A stretch of DNA of 64,000 nt from Cytophagaceae bacterium (lineage in GTDB: Bacteria > Bacteroidota > Bacteroidia > Cytophagales > Spirosomataceae), in assembly GCA_947450365.1 (NCBI GenBank), contig CANFVE010000013.1:1-64000 (forward strand), given 5' to 3'. Shown here piece after piece: positions 63,584-64,000 of the stretch; the stretch's first letter is position 1, and each line of letters begins with the position of its first letter. The position numbers and the translations under genes are program-made. Under the pieces are notes generated by a model that saw only the letters and a program-made list of their open reading frames with translations, made no database searches and had not been told where the DNA came from.

Positions 63584-64000
63584 TTAATCATTCAATTTTA
63601 ATCGTTTTTGATACGTCGCCAAATCCTTATCCCCCCGGCCTGATAAATTTATCACCACCACTTCATCCGCTGTAGCGCCTAATTTTCCCAACACCGCAAA
63701 GGCATGCGCAGATTCCAAAGCCGGAATGATCCCTTCCAACCTAGAACATTCCACCGCCCCTTCCAAAGCCTCCTCATCCGTAATGTCAAAAAATTTCGCG
63801 CGGCCTGAGGTCGCCAAATGCGCATGCATCGGCCCAATGCCCGGATAATCCAATCCCGCCGAAATCGAATAAGGTTCAATCACCTGGCCATCTTCGGTTT
63901 GCATCAACAAACTCTTACTTCCATGCAATACCCCCGGTTTACCCAAGAATGTCGTCGCCGCTGAATGACCCGTCGACACCCCCTGACCCGCCGCCTCCGC
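63584..64000 (-). CDS. trpB: Tryptophan synthase beta subunit, C-terminal part (cut by window end)
   Basis: The last 138 codons of TrpB, open to the window edge. Recognisable segments are GKPGVLHGSKSLLMQ, SISAGLDYPGIGPMHAHL, and the PLP phosphate/serine region VINLSGRGDKDL. It ends just before trpA, the usual trpBA order, so the subunits are co-translated and assemble together. Confidence 0.95.
   Translation of the reverse strand, partial: AEAAGQGVSTGHSAATTFLGKPGVLHGSKSLLMQTEDGQVIEPYSISAGLDYPGIGPMHAHLATSGRAKFFDITDEEALEGAVECSRLEGIIPALESAHAFAVLGKLGATADEVVVINLSGRGDKDLATYQKRLKLND

Overview
The window is a stretch of Bacteroidota chromosome, most likely from a Cytophagales relative. Supporting signs are Bacteroidota-type promoters (TTTG, about 19 bases, TAnnTTTG) ahead of many genes, little use of Shine-Dalgarno sites, a TonB-dependent receptor, a GldJ-type gliding lipoprotein, BatD, FeoA/FeoB, and a c-type cytochrome maturation set whose CcmE carries a CxxxY haem site. 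A freshwater genus such as Aquirufa is only a guess. Gene density is high, operons are short, and many genes overlap or abut. No phage, complete insertion sequence or CRISPR array was seen.

Layout. 1-8 kb: 3' -truncated tRNA-His, superoxide dismutase, tadA, aroC, batD, two outer-membrane proteins, a PhyH-type dioxygenase, ruvX, a YcxB-like protein and a PyrR-like phosphoribosyltransferase. 8-14 kb: the aroE/dedA/phosphosulfolactate synthase operon, a DUF2147 protein, a thioesterase and feoAB. 14-20 kb: ccmB-C-D-E-F and a CBS-domain membrane protein. 20-28 kb: menaquinone genes (menF with a menI-like thioesterase), a phosphatase with a LytS/LytTR-type two-component pair, an AI-2E-family permease, an OmpR-type regulator and a glycosyl hydrolase. 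28-37 kb: reductase, M3 peptidase, DsbD, glyA, tatC and an ABC-F ATPase. 37.0-37.4 kb: an intergenic array of palindromic repeats. 37-45 kb: a very large ThuA/dehydrogenase/PKD/cytochrome c protein, dienelactone hydrolase, a second PhyH protein, an AraC regulator, TerC and a glycosyltransferase.

45-64 kb: a TonB receptor under a TPP riboswitch, mfd, gldJ, comF, fusA, a peptide-export module (HlyD plus a C39-peptidase ABC exporter split by a one-base frameshift), an acyltransferase, a MacB-type ATPase, a higBA toxin-antitoxin pair with a palindromic operator, rplS, trpA and the 3' end of trpB.

How the genes fit together. Several blocks serve respiration and envelope redox work: haem delivery to cytochromes c (ccm), thiol delivery (dsbD), menaquinone entry (menF/menI), ferrous iron uptake (feoAB), and a secreted dehydrogenase that itself carries a cytochrome c. 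The points most worth a second look are the frameshifted exporter, the palindromic repeat array with an exact 100-base tandem duplication, the riboswitch-controlled receptor with its promoter overlapping the mfd control region, feoA and feoB lying in one frame separated by a single stop with a TTG start, and structured leaders before fusA and rplS. I did not find a clearly undescribed multi-gene system.
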